This document shows positions 38,308-47,382 of a stretch of 64,000 bases of DNA, one piece after another. The DNA lies in the NCBI RefSeq assembly GCF_005938645.2, contig NZ_CP042171.1, forward strand, positions 5,208,001 through 5,272,000, written 5' to 3'. This DNA is from Pedobacter sp. KBS0701. Lineage in GTDB: Bacteria > Bacteroidota > Bacteroidia > Sphingobacteriales > Sphingobacteriaceae. Position numbers and translations under genes: made by a program. Under the pieces are notes generated by a model. That model saw only the letters and a program-made list of their open reading frames with translations, had not been told where the DNA came from and searched no databases. Every line of letters starts with the position of its first letter. Position 1 is the first letter of the stretch.

Positions 38308-39609
38308 ATGATTACAACCGAAAAACTATACGATTATTACCTGGAAAACCCTGTTATCTCTACCGATACAAGAAACATTACGCCTGGTTGTATCTTCTTT
38401 GCCTTAAAAGGAGATCTTTTTAATGCCAACGAATTTGCCGCTCAGGCCATAGAAAAAGGAGCTGCATTTGCTGTAATTGATGAAGAAAAATACGCAGACA
38501 GCGATAAGTGTTTATTGGTAAAGGATGTGTTAAGTACTTTACAGGATCTGGCTCGTCATCACCGTAAGCAGCTTAACATCCCTGTTATCGGTTTAACCGG
38601 TAGCAATGGAAAAACCACGAGCAAAGAACTTGTAAATGCTGTTTTAGCCGAAAGATATAAAACCTTTGCAACCTTTGGTAACTTAAACAATCACATTGGT
38701 GTTCCATTATCTATATTATCCATTACCGATGATGTTCAGGTTGCGGTAATTGAAATGGGCGCAAACCACCAAAAGGAAATAGAACTGCTCTGCACCATCG
38801 CACAGCCTACTCACGGCATTATTACCAATGTAGGTATGGCACATTTAGATGGGTTCGGTGGCTTTGAAGGGGTAAAAAAAGGCAAGGCAGAACTTTACGC
38901 TTACCTTAAACAGACCAGTGGTTATACTTTTATCAATAGGGATAATCCTAATTTGCTCGAAATAAGTACTGCTGCAGGTTTAAACAAACTGATTTATTAT
39001 GGAACCGAAAATGGGAATACCATTAAAGGCGCTTTAAAAAGCAGCGATCCTTTTATTGAAGTAGACTGGACCAATCATGAGGTTTCATCATCAGTAAAAA
39101 CCAATTTAACTGGTAGTTATAATTTTGAAAATATCCTGGCTGCAATTTGCATAGGAGATTTTTTCGACATGAGTCCAGAAGAGATCAACACCGGTTTATC
39201 GAATTACCAGCCGAAAAATAACCGCTCGCAACTCACCAAAACTGAAAAAAATACGGTGATCTGCGATTTCTACAATGCCAATCCAAGTAGCATGACCGCG
39301 GCACTGAAAAATATCGCCGTATTATCGTCCGGTAAAAAAACCGCTATTTTGGGAGATATGTTCGAATTAGGCCCTGAATCACCTGTTCAGCATGAACTTA
39401 TTGCAAAACAGGCCAACGAAAGTGGTTTGGATCAGCTCATTTTCATCGGAAAGGATTTCTATATATTTAAAGACAATTTTAAAGGCATATTTTTCGAAAC
39501 ACCTGCTGAGGCTGCTCAGTATTTACAAGAAAACTCCGTTCAAGATCATTTAGTATTACTCAAAGGCTCGCGAGGAATGAAACTGGAAAGCCTGTTAAAA
39601 TATCTATAG
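38308..39609 (+). CDS. murF: UDP-N-acetylmuramoyl-tripeptide--D-alanyl-D-alanine ligase
   Basis: Adds D-Ala-D-Ala to UDP-MurNAc-tripeptide, the last cytosolic step of the peptidoglycan precursor. The 433-aa chain has the three Mur ligase domains: an N-terminal substrate domain with STDTRNITPGCIFFALKG, a central ATPase domain with the P-loop GSNGKTT at 98-104, AVIEMGANH and NVGMAHLDGFG, and a C-terminal domain with YNANPSSM and LGDMFELG. It is monocistronic here, not in a dcw cluster, which is common for murF in this phylum. It converges head-on with a lipoprotein gene one base away. Confidence 0.96.
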   Translation: MITTEKLYDYYLENPVISTDTRNITPGCIFFALKGDLFNANEFAAQAIEKGAAFAVIDEEKYADSDKCLLVKDVLSTLQDLARHHRKQLNIPVIGLTGSNGKTTSKELVNAVLAERYKTFATFGNLNNHIGVPLSILSITDDVQVAVIEMGANHQKEIELLCTIAQPTHGIITNVGMAHLDGFGGFEGVKKGKAELYAYLKQTSGYTFINRDNPNLLEISTAAGLNKLIYYGTENGNTIKGALKSSDPFIEVDWTNHEVSSSVKTNLTGSYNFENILAAICIGDFFDMSPEEINTGLSNYQPKNNRSQLTKTEKNTVICDFYNANPSSMTAALKNIAVLSSGKKTAILGDMFELGPESPVQHELIAKQANESGLDQLIFIGKDFYIFKDNFKGIFFETPAEAAQYLQENSVQDHLVLLKGSRGMKLESLLKYL

Positions 39610-39610
39610 C

Positions 39611-40084
39611 TTATTTTGAAAATTGAATTTCATACCTCTCACCAGTAATTTCTAAAAGTTCAGGCTTCATTTTATCCGGATAGCTAATCAGCAATATTCT
39701 TTTTAAACTTTTTTGAGGCCCTAAAGTTGTTTTATTTTTTGCTGGTATTGCAACAACTGTAGCTTGGTACACAAAAGAAACCGGGTATTTTACTTTATTT
39801 ACAAGATCTAATAATGAAACTTCTGAGAAATCTAAATCAACTGTTTCGTTTGTTTTATTAGTCACTTTCATCTTTACGCTAACAAAAGTATAGCCTTTTT
39901 TAGCAACTATTCTGCTATTTCCTGTGGCTTGCTGGCTTGCAGAACTCATTCCATACACTTCATATTCAATATTATTTTTGTAGTTGAAGTTGTTTTTGGC
40001 CGGGCTAAGCTGGTAGACGGTGACACATGATGAAAGTGTTAAGATTAAACCCAAAAAGATTAATCTAAAGAGAGGTGCTTTCAA
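39611..40084 (-). CDS. Hypothetical lipoprotein
   Basis: A 157-aa protein with a signal peptide and lipobox LSSC. The mature part has an Ig-like beta pattern, with FVSVKMKVTNKTNETVDLDFSEVSLLD resembling the DUF4352 type of surface-exposed beta sandwich. No catalytic residue is evident. It lies seven bases after gldH and is probably the last gene of the holB-PSP1-gldH operon. It could contribute to the gliding or secretion apparatus, but this is only positional inference. Confidence 0.65.
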   Translation of the reverse strand: MKAPLFRLIFLGLILTLSSCVTVYQLSPAKNNFNYKNNIEYEVYGMSSASQQATGNSRIVAKKGYTFVSVKMKVTNKTNETVDLDFSEVSLLDLVNKVKYPVSFVYQATVVAIPAKNKTTLGPQKSLKRILLISYPDKMKPELLEITGERYEIQFSK

Positions 40085-40091
40085 GAGTTAA

Positions 40092-40595
40092 TTAATTTTG
40101 ATTGCTTAGGGATTCACTTACAGTTAAACCAACATCGCTTACGTCCAAAAGCGGATTATCGCGCATATTCTGTTCAATTTCGATCTCAAACTTCCCATTA
40201 TGAGGGAAATGATAGTTGGTAAGCATAGGTAAAGTATAACTGAATACATTTCCAGATCCGCTACCCAACCATTCACCATCATTTTTGGCCAGTTTGTATT
40301 GATAACGCCGCGTTACCATCTTTTTGCCATCTTTAAAATGAACAAGGATAAAAATATTGGCGTATTTATAATCGGCGGTATGTCTAAGCTTAAAATAAAT
40401 ATTATAGGCCTTAGTATTATCCTTAATCTCAAATGTGGTCGAAACATGGTTACGGTAGGTCCACCTGCGGCCTGCAATTTCTACATTACTATCAATTACG
40501 CTGGATGTACAGCCCACAAATAGCGAAGTAATCAATAAAAAACCAAGCAAGAATACTTGTCTTTTATTCAGCAGCAGGTTTATTTTCTGAGCCAT
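40092..40595 (-). CDS. gldH: Gliding motility lipoprotein GldH
   Basis: A 167-aa lipoprotein with lipobox LFVGC. GldH is required for gliding in Flavobacterium but is also kept by many non-gliding Bacteroidota, so motility is not proven by its presence. The family pattern is visible: YNIYFKLRHTADYKYANIFI, then DGEWLGSGSGNVFSYTLPM and a C-terminal EIEQNMRDNPLLDVSDVGL. The start is the methionine of MAQKINLLL, which lies inside the 3' end of the PSP1 gene with a 32-base overlap. Translation is probably coupled. An earlier in-frame start exists but gives a long non-signal extension. Confidence 0.85.
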   Translation of the reverse strand: MAQKINLLLNKRQVFLLGFLLITSLFVGCTSSVIDSNVEIAGRRWTYRNHVSTTFEIKDNTKAYNIYFKLRHTADYKYANIFILVHFKDGKKMVTRRYQYKLAKNDGEWLGSGSGNVFSYTLPMLTNYHFPHNGKFEIEIEQNMRDNPLLDVSDVGLTVSESLSNQN

Positions 40596-42099
40596 TATTA
40601 TTGTTTCGGCGGTTATTGTTTTTCCTACGATTATTTCTGTTCTTGTTTTTGCTTTGTTCTGGCTTAGCACCTTCTACCGTAACATTTCCTTCAGCTTTAA
40701 CTACAGGTTTTGGTCCTTGCAGCTGCTTTGGTTTATTATTTTGAGGTTTTGGCCCATTAACATGCTGTGGTTTCGGCACTGACTGTTGAGGCTTTTGACC
40801 TGCATTTTGTTGCGGTTTTGGTCCGTTAGGTTGTTTTCCGCCTTGCTGAGCTTTTTGCGCCCCCTGTTGAGGCTGCTGCGGCCTATTACTAGGGCCTGCA
40901 TTTTTCTCTCCGGCAGGAACTCTTTCCCTTTTATTTTGGTTGTTATTGCGGTTATTTTTCTGATTGTTGTTCCTGTTCTGATTATTTTTACTACGAGAAC
41001 GTTCGTCCAGGCGGGTTAAACTATCCTGACCAACTACATTTTCGTAATCGAAAGATTTTTCTACCACAACCGGCGCGGCAATCTGAACAGCTTCTTCTTT
41101 TAAGTTAGGCGCTTTTTTACCCGCCTTGTTCATCGTCATGATCTCTTTTACACGTGCAGCTTTCACCGGAATCCAGTTTTCATCCCCCTGGTAACTGAAC
41201 CACATGATTTTCTTGAAAATATCGGTTTTCTGGTGACGGGCATAACCGGCCTCAGTATCCAGGTTTTCAATTCTATCGGGAATATCTTTTAAAGCATCCA
41301 GATAGGTATCCAGCTCATAGTTTAAGCAGCATTTTAATTTACCGCACTGACCAGCAAGTTTTAACGTATTTAATGATAAATTTTGATAACGCGCCGCAGC
41401 CGTAGAAACCGTTTTGAAGTTGGTTAACCAGGTAGAGCAGCATAATTCGCGCCCGCAAGAGCCAATTCCGCCTAAACGACCAGCTTCCTGACGCATTCCG
41501 ATCTGGCGCATTTCAATGCGGATACGGAAACTCTCCGCCATTTTTTTAATCAGTTCGCGGAAATCCACACGCCCATCAGCCGTATAAAAAAAAGTGGCTT
41601 TGGTTTTGTCGGCCTGGTAGTCTACATCGCTGATTTTCATTTGCAAACGTAAATCCAATGCCAGTTTACGGGCTTTGTGCATGGTTTCCCATTCCATCCC
41701 TTTGGCAGCATTCCATTTCTCTACATCGGCTTCGGTAGCTTTACGGTAGATTTTTTTGGTTACCTGATCTAGTGCGGTTTTACGGCGTTTCATCTGGATT
41801 CTTACCAGTTCTCCCGTAAGCGAAACGTGCCCCACATCAAAACCACCCGTTGGTCCTTCAACAGCAACAAGCTCCCCGATTTCGAGGTAAATGTTATCAT
41901 TATTAAGGAAAAACTCTTTACGTGAACCTTTAAATTTGATTTCGGTAACCTGAAAAGGTTTATAATTAGAAGGCATATCCAAATTAGACAGCCAATCGTG
42001 AACTTCCATTGTCTGGCAACCACCGGTGCCGCATGAGCCATTACTTTTGCATCCATTAGGGGTGCAACCACCACCTGTTGAACAACTTCCACATCCCAT
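40564..42099 (-). CDS. PSP1 (RicT/YaaT-like) family protein with Cys-rich N-terminus
   Basis: A 511-aa protein. Residues 1-28 hold six cysteines in CxxC-like spacing among Gly and Ser. The PSP1 conserved domain (about 60-290) contains GPTGGFDVGHVSLTGE, FYTADGRVDFRELIK, GGIGSCGRELCCSTWL and CGKLKCCLNYEL. The last 150 residues are low-complexity Asn/Gln/Pro/Lys. In Bacillus the homologue RicT is part of an iron-sulfur complex acting with RNase Y, so a role in RNA metabolism or development is possible. The low-complexity tail is typical of Bacteroidota members. It is followed by gldH (overlapping) and preceded by a delta' gene with a 1-bp gap. Confidence 0.9.
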   Translation of the reverse strand: MGCGSCSTGGGCTPNGCKSNGSCGTGGCQTMEVHDWLSNLDMPSNYKPFQVTEIKFKGSRKEFFLNNDNIYLEIGELVAVEGPTGGFDVGHVSLTGELVRIQMKRRKTALDQVTKKIYRKATEADVEKWNAAKGMEWETMHKARKLALDLRLQMKISDVDYQADKTKATFFYTADGRVDFRELIKKMAESFRIRIEMRQIGMRQEAGRLGGIGSCGRELCCSTWLTNFKTVSTAAARYQNLSLNTLKLAGQCGKLKCCLNYELDTYLDALKDIPDRIENLDTEAGYARHQKTDIFKKIMWFSYQGDENWIPVKAARVKEIMTMNKAGKKAPNLKEEAVQIAAPVVVEKSFDYENVVGQDSLTRLDERSRSKNNQNRNNNQKNNRNNNQNKRERVPAGEKNAGPSNRPQQPQQGAQKAQQGGKQPNGPKPQQNAGQKPQQSVPKPQHVNGPKPQNNKPKQLQGPKPVVKAEGNVTVEGAKPEQSKNKNRNNRRKNNNRRNNNNGSENKPAAE

Positions 42100-42100
42100 A

Positions 42101-43249
42101 TTAATTGTATATATATTGAGTCCCCGCAGGGAGCGTTTTAAACTTGATAATTTTTACCAATTGTAAAGATACATCTAAAAACAGAATTTTCGGGTTCGCG
42201 TTTCTTTCAATGTGGTAATGTGCCTTTTCCAGTTCGCCGATTATGGCCTCTGCCATAGGTAAGGTAAGCACGTGTGTGCTGAGTTTTTTGGCGGTTTCGA
42301 ATGTTAATGGAGGTAATTTAACCAATTCTTCGGCACCACTTAAAATTAAACAGCATTCGCGTAAATAATTTACGCCATATTTTAAAAAATTCTTCTGGTT
42401 TTCTCTTCCCCATTTGGCAGCCTCATCGGTAAAATCGATCAGATCGGGAACTTTATTTCCAAAACCCATCCTTAGCCAGGCGGTAAAGGTGCCCGAACTG
42501 TCGCTTTGTGTATCGGCAGCCAAAGCTTTGGCCTCAATTAAATTTCCATCGGCCAAAAAGGAATAATCAATAGCCTGGTGCTCAGTTAATCCGCTTGCAT
42601 TTAATAAATATCCTGTAACCTCTTCCGACGAAAGTTTTGGGATTTTCACAATTTGCGTCCTGGATAGGATGGTGGTTAAAATCTGATCCTGACTTTGCGC
42701 AATTAAAATAAACAGTGTATTTGCAGGCGGTTCTTCGATTAATTTTAACAAGGCATTTCCAGCTTTATCCAGGTATTCCGGAAGCCACATAATTAAAACC
42801 TTTGTTTCCGCTTCGAAGGCCTTATAACTCAGCTTTTTAATAATATCGTGGCATTCGGCAATGTTGATATTGGCCTGTTTATTGGCCGCATCAAGCTTGG
42901 AGCGCCAGATATCCATATCAAAATAAGGATCCTGCATCAGCATACCCCGCCATTCATCCAACACATCTACAGCCGTTTTTACACTGGCAGAAGCAAAAAA
43001 CGGATAGGAGAAATGCAGATCGGGGTGGATGAGGCGTTCGTATTTTCTGCAACTCGAACACTCGCCACAACTATCGTTCTCTCCTTTATTAAGGCAATTG
43101 ATGTATTGCGCATAGGCAATGGCCAGGGGTACAGCTCCAGAGCCAGCAGGCGACAAAAACAGTTGCGCATGGCTAATACGGTTTTCTTTAACCGTTTGCA
43201 CCAATTGTTGCTTCACTCTTTCCTGTCCGATAATTTCTTTAAACTGCAT
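42101..43249 (-). CDS. holB: DNA polymerase III subunit delta' (clamp-loader type)
   Basis: A 382-aa clamp-loader ATPase-like protein starting at MQFKEIIGQERV. It has the degenerate P-loop region (SPAGSGAVPLAIAYAQ) that delta' proteins often have, a four-cysteine zinc module (CLNKG..SCGECSSC), and the RFC box LLKLIEEPPANTLFIL followed by TILSRTQIV. It functions in loading the beta clamp at replication forks. The start codon is the ATG at 43249; three codons upstream are in frame only from a TTG. It opens the operon holB-PSP1-gldH-lipoprotein. The name is used by function; many Bacteroidota annotations call it only delta'. Confidence 0.88.
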   Translation of the reverse strand: MQFKEIIGQERVKQQLVQTVKENRISHAQLFLSPAGSGAVPLAIAYAQYINCLNKGENDSCGECSSCRKYERLIHPDLHFSYPFFASASVKTAVDVLDEWRGMLMQDPYFDMDIWRSKLDAANKQANINIAECHDIIKKLSYKAFEAETKVLIMWLPEYLDKAGNALLKLIEEPPANTLFILIAQSQDQILTTILSRTQIVKIPKLSSEEVTGYLLNASGLTEHQAIDYSFLADGNLIEAKALAADTQSDSSGTFTAWLRMGFGNKVPDLIDFTDEAAKWGRENQKNFLKYGVNYLRECCLILSGAEELVKLPPLTFETAKKLSTHVLTLPMAEAIIGELEKAHYHIERNANPKILFLDVSLQLVKIIKFKTLPAGTQYIYN

Positions 43250-43825
43250 TTGGTGCAAAATAAGAAATAGATATGAGATTCACACACAAGTGACCATGTT
43301 CTTACGTTCGGCATACATATTTGGCATGTAGCAACCGCCTAAGTTTTCAAAATTTAAGAGTTTGCCTGCCCATCGTATAGCGATAGCGAAGCTTCATTAT
43401 TGTTTTTTTTGGAAATGGCTGGTTCTGTTTCAATGGCAAATGCAGTCCTGCTATCCCTTTAAGTCCTCGCTGCGCTCCGGGCTTTTCGTTCTATCAGGTT
43501 TATTTAACTAAAATCAGTAATTCTTCGGGAACATCAAGTAGCGCACTATGCAACTTTACCCAACCGAACTGGCCTGCATCAACTAAACCTGATGGGAGCG
43601 GCAGCCCCGAAGCATGAGGGCTAAAGCATACAGCAGGACAGCACCTACCCAAGTACCACAGGTTTTGCTTTCCAAAAAATAGAACAAATCAATTTTTCAG
43701 TTAACAACAAACACGTTACCAAGGCATTAGCACTTATGTTTATCGATTATTTCAAAAAGCTTACCTTTGGCTTTTATTTTTAAACGGTAGTAAACGCTTT
43801 GCGCCAAACACCCAACGCTTAACTT
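43250..43825. repeat. Intergenic inverted repeat of a dispersed family
   Basis: The gap between the delta' gene and ruvX holds no gene. In 43440-43642, GCAGTCCTGCTATCCC at one side is mirrored by ATACAGCAGGACAGC at the other, and ATCAGGTTTATTTAA by TTAAACCTGATGG-like sequence nearer the centre. This gives a long imperfect inverted repeat of about 200 bases. A related half-copy is found at 55104-55155 (CCTGCTTTCCCTGCTG ... CAATCAGGTTTATTAAC). This is probably a non-autonomous mobile or REP-type element. Confidence 0.5.
43762..43769 (+). promoter_or_regulatory. Probable -7 promoter element of ruvX
   Basis: TACCTTTG matches TAnnTTTG exactly, 57 bases before the ruvX start and immediately after the inverted repeat region. 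Confidence 0.4.
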
Positions 43826-44242
43826 ATGGCACGGATCCTCGCATTTGATTATGGAACAAAACGCATCGGCATTGCGGTAACCGATCCTTTGCAGCTAATT
43901 GCAACAGGCCTGGATACGGTGCACCCGAAAGATGTGATCGAATATGTTAAAAAATACATGCTTTCCGAGCAGGTGGAGGCCTTTGTGCTTGGGGATCCTA
44001 AACAAATGGATGGTTCTCCGTCTGATTCGGCACAACATGTGAAAGGTTTTGCTACGCTGCTGAAAAAATCGTTTCCCGATATCCCAAGACACTGGGTTGA
44101 TGAACGTTTTACTTCTAAAATGGCGCATCAGGCCATTATGCAAAGCGGGTTAAAAAAAAGCGACAGAAGGGATAAAAACAGGGTTGATACCATTGCTGCA
44201 ACCATCATTTTACAATATTTTATGGAAAGTAACCGTTTATAA
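43826..44242 (+). CDS. ruvX: Putative Holliday junction resolvase / pre-16S rRNA nuclease RuvX (YqgF)
   Basis: A 138-aa RNase H-fold protein, the standard YqgF length. It starts MARILAFDYGTKRIGIAVTD, with the first catalytic aspartate D8, and continues with VLGDPKQMDG, WVDERFTSKMA and a C-terminal DRRDKNRVDTIAATIIL containing the last acidic residues. It acts in the maturation of 16S rRNA or at four-way junctions; the literature supports the former for E. coli YqgF. The next gene starts 7 bases after the stop, so they form an operon. Confidence 0.93.
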   Translation: MARILAFDYGTKRIGIAVTDPLQLIATGLDTVHPKDVIEYVKKYMLSEQVEAFVLGDPKQMDGSPSDSAQHVKGFATLLKKSFPDIPRHWVDERFTSKMAHQAIMQSGLKKSDRRDKNRVDTIAATIILQYFMESNRL

Positions 44243-44249
44243 CCAAAAA

Positions 44250-44885
44250 ATGAGCCTGATAAACGACGATTTACAAGATCTATTAATTGCCTATTGCGAA
44301 CCTGAAAGCGAATTGCTTCAACAGATAGACCGCGAAACCAACCTTAAAGTTTTAATGCCCCGTATGCTTTCAGGCCATTACCAGGGCAGGGTGTTAAGCA
44401 TGCTCAGCAAAATGATTTCCCCTAAGAGGATTTTAGAAATCGGCACTTTTACTGGTTATGCCACCTTATGTCTTGCTGAGGGATTAACAAATGATGGCCT
44501 GCTGTATACGCTGGATATTAATGAAGAACTGGAAGATATGGTTCGCAGAAACTTTGCCAAATCAGCATATAACGATCAGATTAATTACATCCTTGGCGAC
44601 GCTACCACTACAATAGCAAGTTTAGATGAAGTTTTCGACATTGTTTTTATCGATGCCGACAAGAAAAACAACGGTACCTATTATGATCTCATTTTTGACC
44701 GTGTACGCCCGGGCGGGATTATTATTGTGGATAATGTACTATGGAGTGGAAAAGTACTCCAGGAGAAACAGGATAAAGACACCAGAAATATTACTAGTTT
44801 TAATGATAAAATAGCTGCAGATGAACGGGTTGAGAAATTGATTTTACCTGTGCGTGATGGTTTGTTTGTGATCAGGAAGAAATGA
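44250..44885 (+). CDS. O-methyltransferase, SAM-dependent (family 3 / catechol-type)
   Basis: A 211-aa class I methyltransferase. Its SAM motif is ILEIGTFTGYATLCLAEG at about 61-78; IVFIDADKKN and GGIIIVDNVLWSG follow, the metal- and substrate-site sequences of caffeoyl-CoA/catechol O-methyltransferases. The start is the ATG at 44250, seven bases after ruvX; a longer frame overlaps ruvX and does not fit the family. The acceptor substrate is unknown. It probably shares the ruvX promoter. Confidence 0.92.
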   Translation: MSLINDDLQDLLIAYCEPESELLQQIDRETNLKVLMPRMLSGHYQGRVLSMLSKMISPKRILEIGTFTGYATLCLAEGLTNDGLLYTLDINEELEDMVRRNFAKSAYNDQINYILGDATTTIASLDEVFDIVFIDADKKNNGTYYDLIFDRVRPGGIIIVDNVLWSGKVLQEKQDKDTRNITSFNDKIAADERVEKLILPVRDGLFVIRKK

Positions 44886-44967
44886 TGATGGCATATAGTT
44901 AATGGCTCATTGCCTGCTAAGCCAAGGCTATTAACCATTAAACCATGGTCTATTAACCAAAAAAGAA

Positions 44968-45642
44968 ATGAAGAAAATCTTTACTTTTTGCCTGCTCCTT
45001 TTAGCGGGGATTATTGCAAAAGCGCAAGACACAGAAGAATATATTGCAGCGCACGTAGAATATGCACAAGGTTTAATGCATGATCATAAAATTCCGGCCA
45101 GCGTTATTTTAGCCGTTGCCATACATGAATCTGCTGCCGGAAACAGTAAAATTGCGCAGCACCTCAATAACCATTTTGGTGTAAAAGGGCCTAACAACAA
45201 TGCAGATATCCATTCTTCGTACCGCGATTATTTAAATGCGGACGAATCTTACAGCCATTTTGTTGAAATAATGGAAACCCGCGAGCCTTTTAACAACCTG
45301 TTTGCGAAGTACGATCAGTACGATTACAAGGGTTGGGCTTACGGCATCCGCCGCTGTGGTTATGCCAGCAGTAGAAGATGGGCCAGTCAGGTTATTGGAC
45401 TCATTAAAAAATATGAGCTTTACCAATACGATGAGCGACCGGAAGGATACGAAGAACCTGTTTATGCCACTCCGGTACGCCGCCACACCAGAAGCAGAAG
45501 AACAACAAAAACTTATACTGTAAAATCGGGCGATAACTTAAGTATCATCGCCAAAAAGAAAGGTACAACAGTAAAAAAACTGATGCAGAAAAACGGGATC
45601 AAAAAAGCAAATTTAAAACCAGGGCAGAAGATTAAGTTTTAG
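44968..45642 (+). CDS. Secreted glucosaminidase-domain protein with LysM
   Basis: A 224-aa exported protein with a signal peptide ending AKAQ. Residues 25-155 are a glucosaminidase (FlgJ-like) domain with the pattern IPASVILAVAIHESAAGNSKIAQHLNNHFGVKG and a C-terminal YKGWAYGIRRCGYASSRRWASQVIGLI. A LysM motif follows at 178-224 (YTVKSGDNLSIIAKKKGT). It probably cleaves peptidoglycan glycan strands in the periplasm, with LysM for binding. The very similar protein encoded just downstream is a paralogue, so a tandem duplication is likely. Confidence 0.88.
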   Translation: MKKIFTFCLLLLAGIIAKAQDTEEYIAAHVEYAQGLMHDHKIPASVILAVAIHESAAGNSKIAQHLNNHFGVKGPNNNADIHSSYRDYLNADESYSHFVEIMETREPFNNLFAKYDQYDYKGWAYGIRRCGYASSRRWASQVIGLIKKYELYQYDERPEGYEEPVYATPVRRHTRSRRTTKTYTVKSGDNLSIIAKKKGTTVKKLMQKNGIKKANLKPGQKIKF

Positions 45643-45654
45643 TTATGAGTCCTA

Positions 45655-45735
45655 AGTCTAATTTTCAGTTTGCAATTTTCAGTTCACAATTAACCTATTT
45701 CAGTTCACAGTTTTCAGTTCACAATTAATCATATA
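45655..45735. repeat. Short tandem repeats of TTCAGTTCACA type
   Basis: The 90-base gap between the two glucosaminidase genes is composed of variants of TTTTCAGTTCACAATTAA, at least three copies with imperfect spacing. It looks like slippage- or recombination-derived intergenic sequence; no regulator site can be claimed. Confidence 0.55.
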
Positions 45736-45738
45736 CCA

Positions 45739-46581
45739 ATGCGTTCATCCAACCAACTTATCCTATTAGCGGCAATCCTCGTTTTTTTAAGCTCATGCGG
45801 TTCCAGGAAATTTTCCAAAAACAACAAACAGATTGAAAAAGCAGCCAACAAAGCCAATAATAACTCATACAAAAGCTATAATACCTTAAGTTATATTGAT
45901 GAGTTTAAAGGCGTAGCCATAGAAGAAATGAACTCGGCCGGTATTCCTGCAAGTATTACTTTAGCACAGGGTATTTTAGAATCAGGCAGTGGAAACAGCG
46001 ATTTGGCCAAGTATGCCAATAATCATTTCGGCATTAAATGTACTTCAGAATGGAAAGGAAAAAACTATTTCCGTGATGATGACCAGAAAAACGACTGTTT
46101 TAGGGTATATAAAGATGCCCGCGAATCATTCAGGGATCATTCTGAGTTTCTAAAACGCAAACGTTATAGTTTTCTTTTCCAACTGGATAAAAACGATTAC
46201 AAAAGCTGGGCACAGGGATTAAAAACAGCGGGGTATGCCACTAATCCTAAATATCCTGATCTGTTAATCAATACCATCGAAAAATATCAGCTTTACCAGT
46301 ACGATCAACCAGAAAGCGAAAAGCAGAAAATTGCGCGCGAGGATCGTGTTTTTACAGAAATCAATCAAAATATTCCCCAGGAGAAGGCTAAGTTTACCCC
46401 AGTAGAAACACCACCTGCAGGCGCCAAACCAATTCTTGCCGATGGCACTTATACCGTTGTTAAAGGAGATACGCTGTACAATATTGCTAAACGCTTTAAC
46501 TTAACAGTCGATCAGTTAAAAATGCTAAACGAAATGAGTACCGACGCTATTAAGCTAGGTCAAACACTTAAGGTTAAATAA
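45739..46581 (+). CDS. Glucosaminidase-domain lipoprotein with LysM
   Basis: A 280-aa lipoprotein (lipobox LSSC, after SSNQLILLAAILVF). Residues 45-195 are a glucosaminidase domain with IPASITLAQGILESGSGNSDLAKYANNHFGIKC, a match in order and motif to the preceding protein. LysM lies at the end (YTVVKGDTLYNIAKRFNLTVDQLKMLN). The lipid anchor probably places it in the inner leaflet of the outer membrane, in contrast to its soluble paralogue. It is separated from its neighbour by tandem short repeats. Confidence 0.88.
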   Translation: MRSSNQLILLAAILVFLSSCGSRKFSKNNKQIEKAANKANNNSYKSYNTLSYIDEFKGVAIEEMNSAGIPASITLAQGILESGSGNSDLAKYANNHFGIKCTSEWKGKNYFRDDDQKNDCFRVYKDARESFRDHSEFLKRKRYSFLFQLDKNDYKSWAQGLKTAGYATNPKYPDLLINTIEKYQLYQYDQPESEKQKIAREDRVFTEINQNIPQEKAKFTPVETPPAGAKPILADGTYTVVKGDTLYNIAKRFNLTVDQLKMLNEMSTDAIKLGQTLKVK

Positions 46582-46629
46582 TGTTAAGTACAAACATCGC
46601 CAGCAAGATATTTGTAGTTTTGTAGCTTA

Positions 46630-47382
46630 ATGAAATTTTTTATTCCCTTTATATTTATTCTTGGCTTCTCTACGTGGCTTCATGCACAAAATAAACCTGT
46701 GCAGGGAATTGTTATTGATAAAGAAACCAGGCAGCGTTTGGCCAAAGTTTATATTTACAACATCCGTACGGGTGATGGCTTATATAACAACACAAAAGGC
46801 GAATTTAGTACCTTTGCCCTACCAGGTGATACCTTGGTTGCAGCTTTATCAGGCTATGGAGTTGATACCATTGTTTTTAAAGGCCAAACTGCTGCATATT
46901 TTCAACTCAGATCGCTCGGCATCAGACTACGCGATGTAGTTATTCAACAAAAAAGATTGAGCCCACAGCAGCAATACGAAAAAAATGTTCAGGAATACCG
47001 TTACCAAACCATGAAGGGAAGTAGTAAAGATTTATTGAATTTAAGTAATGGTGGTGTTGGTTTAGGTATCGATGCGATCTATAACCTGTTAAGCAGACAA
47101 GGAAGAAATGCCCGTCACCTTCAAAAAATTCTGGAAAAAGATTATCGTGAAGACCTGATTGATTATCGTTTCAGTGCCAGTCTGGTCAGCCAGGTATTAG
47201 GTATAAAAGATGCCGAACTGACAGATTTTATGCAGCAATATCGCCCTACTTATCAATTTGTATTAGATGCAACAGATTACGCCTTTAATCTTTTTATCAG
47301 GAATGCCTATAAAAGCTACAGGTTAAATCCTAAAGCCTTACAATTGCCGGCATTGCCCAAAATAACCATTGATAAGCTGTGA
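46630..47382 (+). CDS. Exported protein with carboxypeptidase-regulatory-like domain
   Basis: A 250-aa protein with a signal peptide ending LHAQ. Residues 22-100 match the carboxypeptidase-D regulatory-like beta domain (VQGIVIDKETRQRLAKVYIYN, GEFSTFALPGDTLVAALSGYG). The rest is a helical domain with LSNGGVGLGIDAIYNLLSRQGRNARHLQKILEKDYREDLIDYRF, a conserved arrangement of unknown function in Bacteroidota. The last bases overlap the start of the next gene (GTGA), so the two are translationally coupled. Confidence 0.8.
   Translation: MKFFIPFIFILGFSTWLHAQNKPVQGIVIDKETRQRLAKVYIYNIRTGDGLYNNTKGEFSTFALPGDTLVAALSGYGVDTIVFKGQTAAYFQLRSLGIRLRDVVIQQKRLSPQQQYEKNVQEYRYQTMKGSSKDLLNLSNGGVGLGIDAIYNLLSRQGRNARHLQKILEKDYREDLIDYRFSASLVSQVLGIKDAELTDFMQQYRPTYQFVLDATDYAFNLFIRNAYKSYRLNPKALQLPALPKITIDKL

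Noticed and set aside
45655..45735. Short repeats considered as a CRISPR array
   Set aside because: The units are irregular and there are no spacers of constant length; no cas genes occur in the window.
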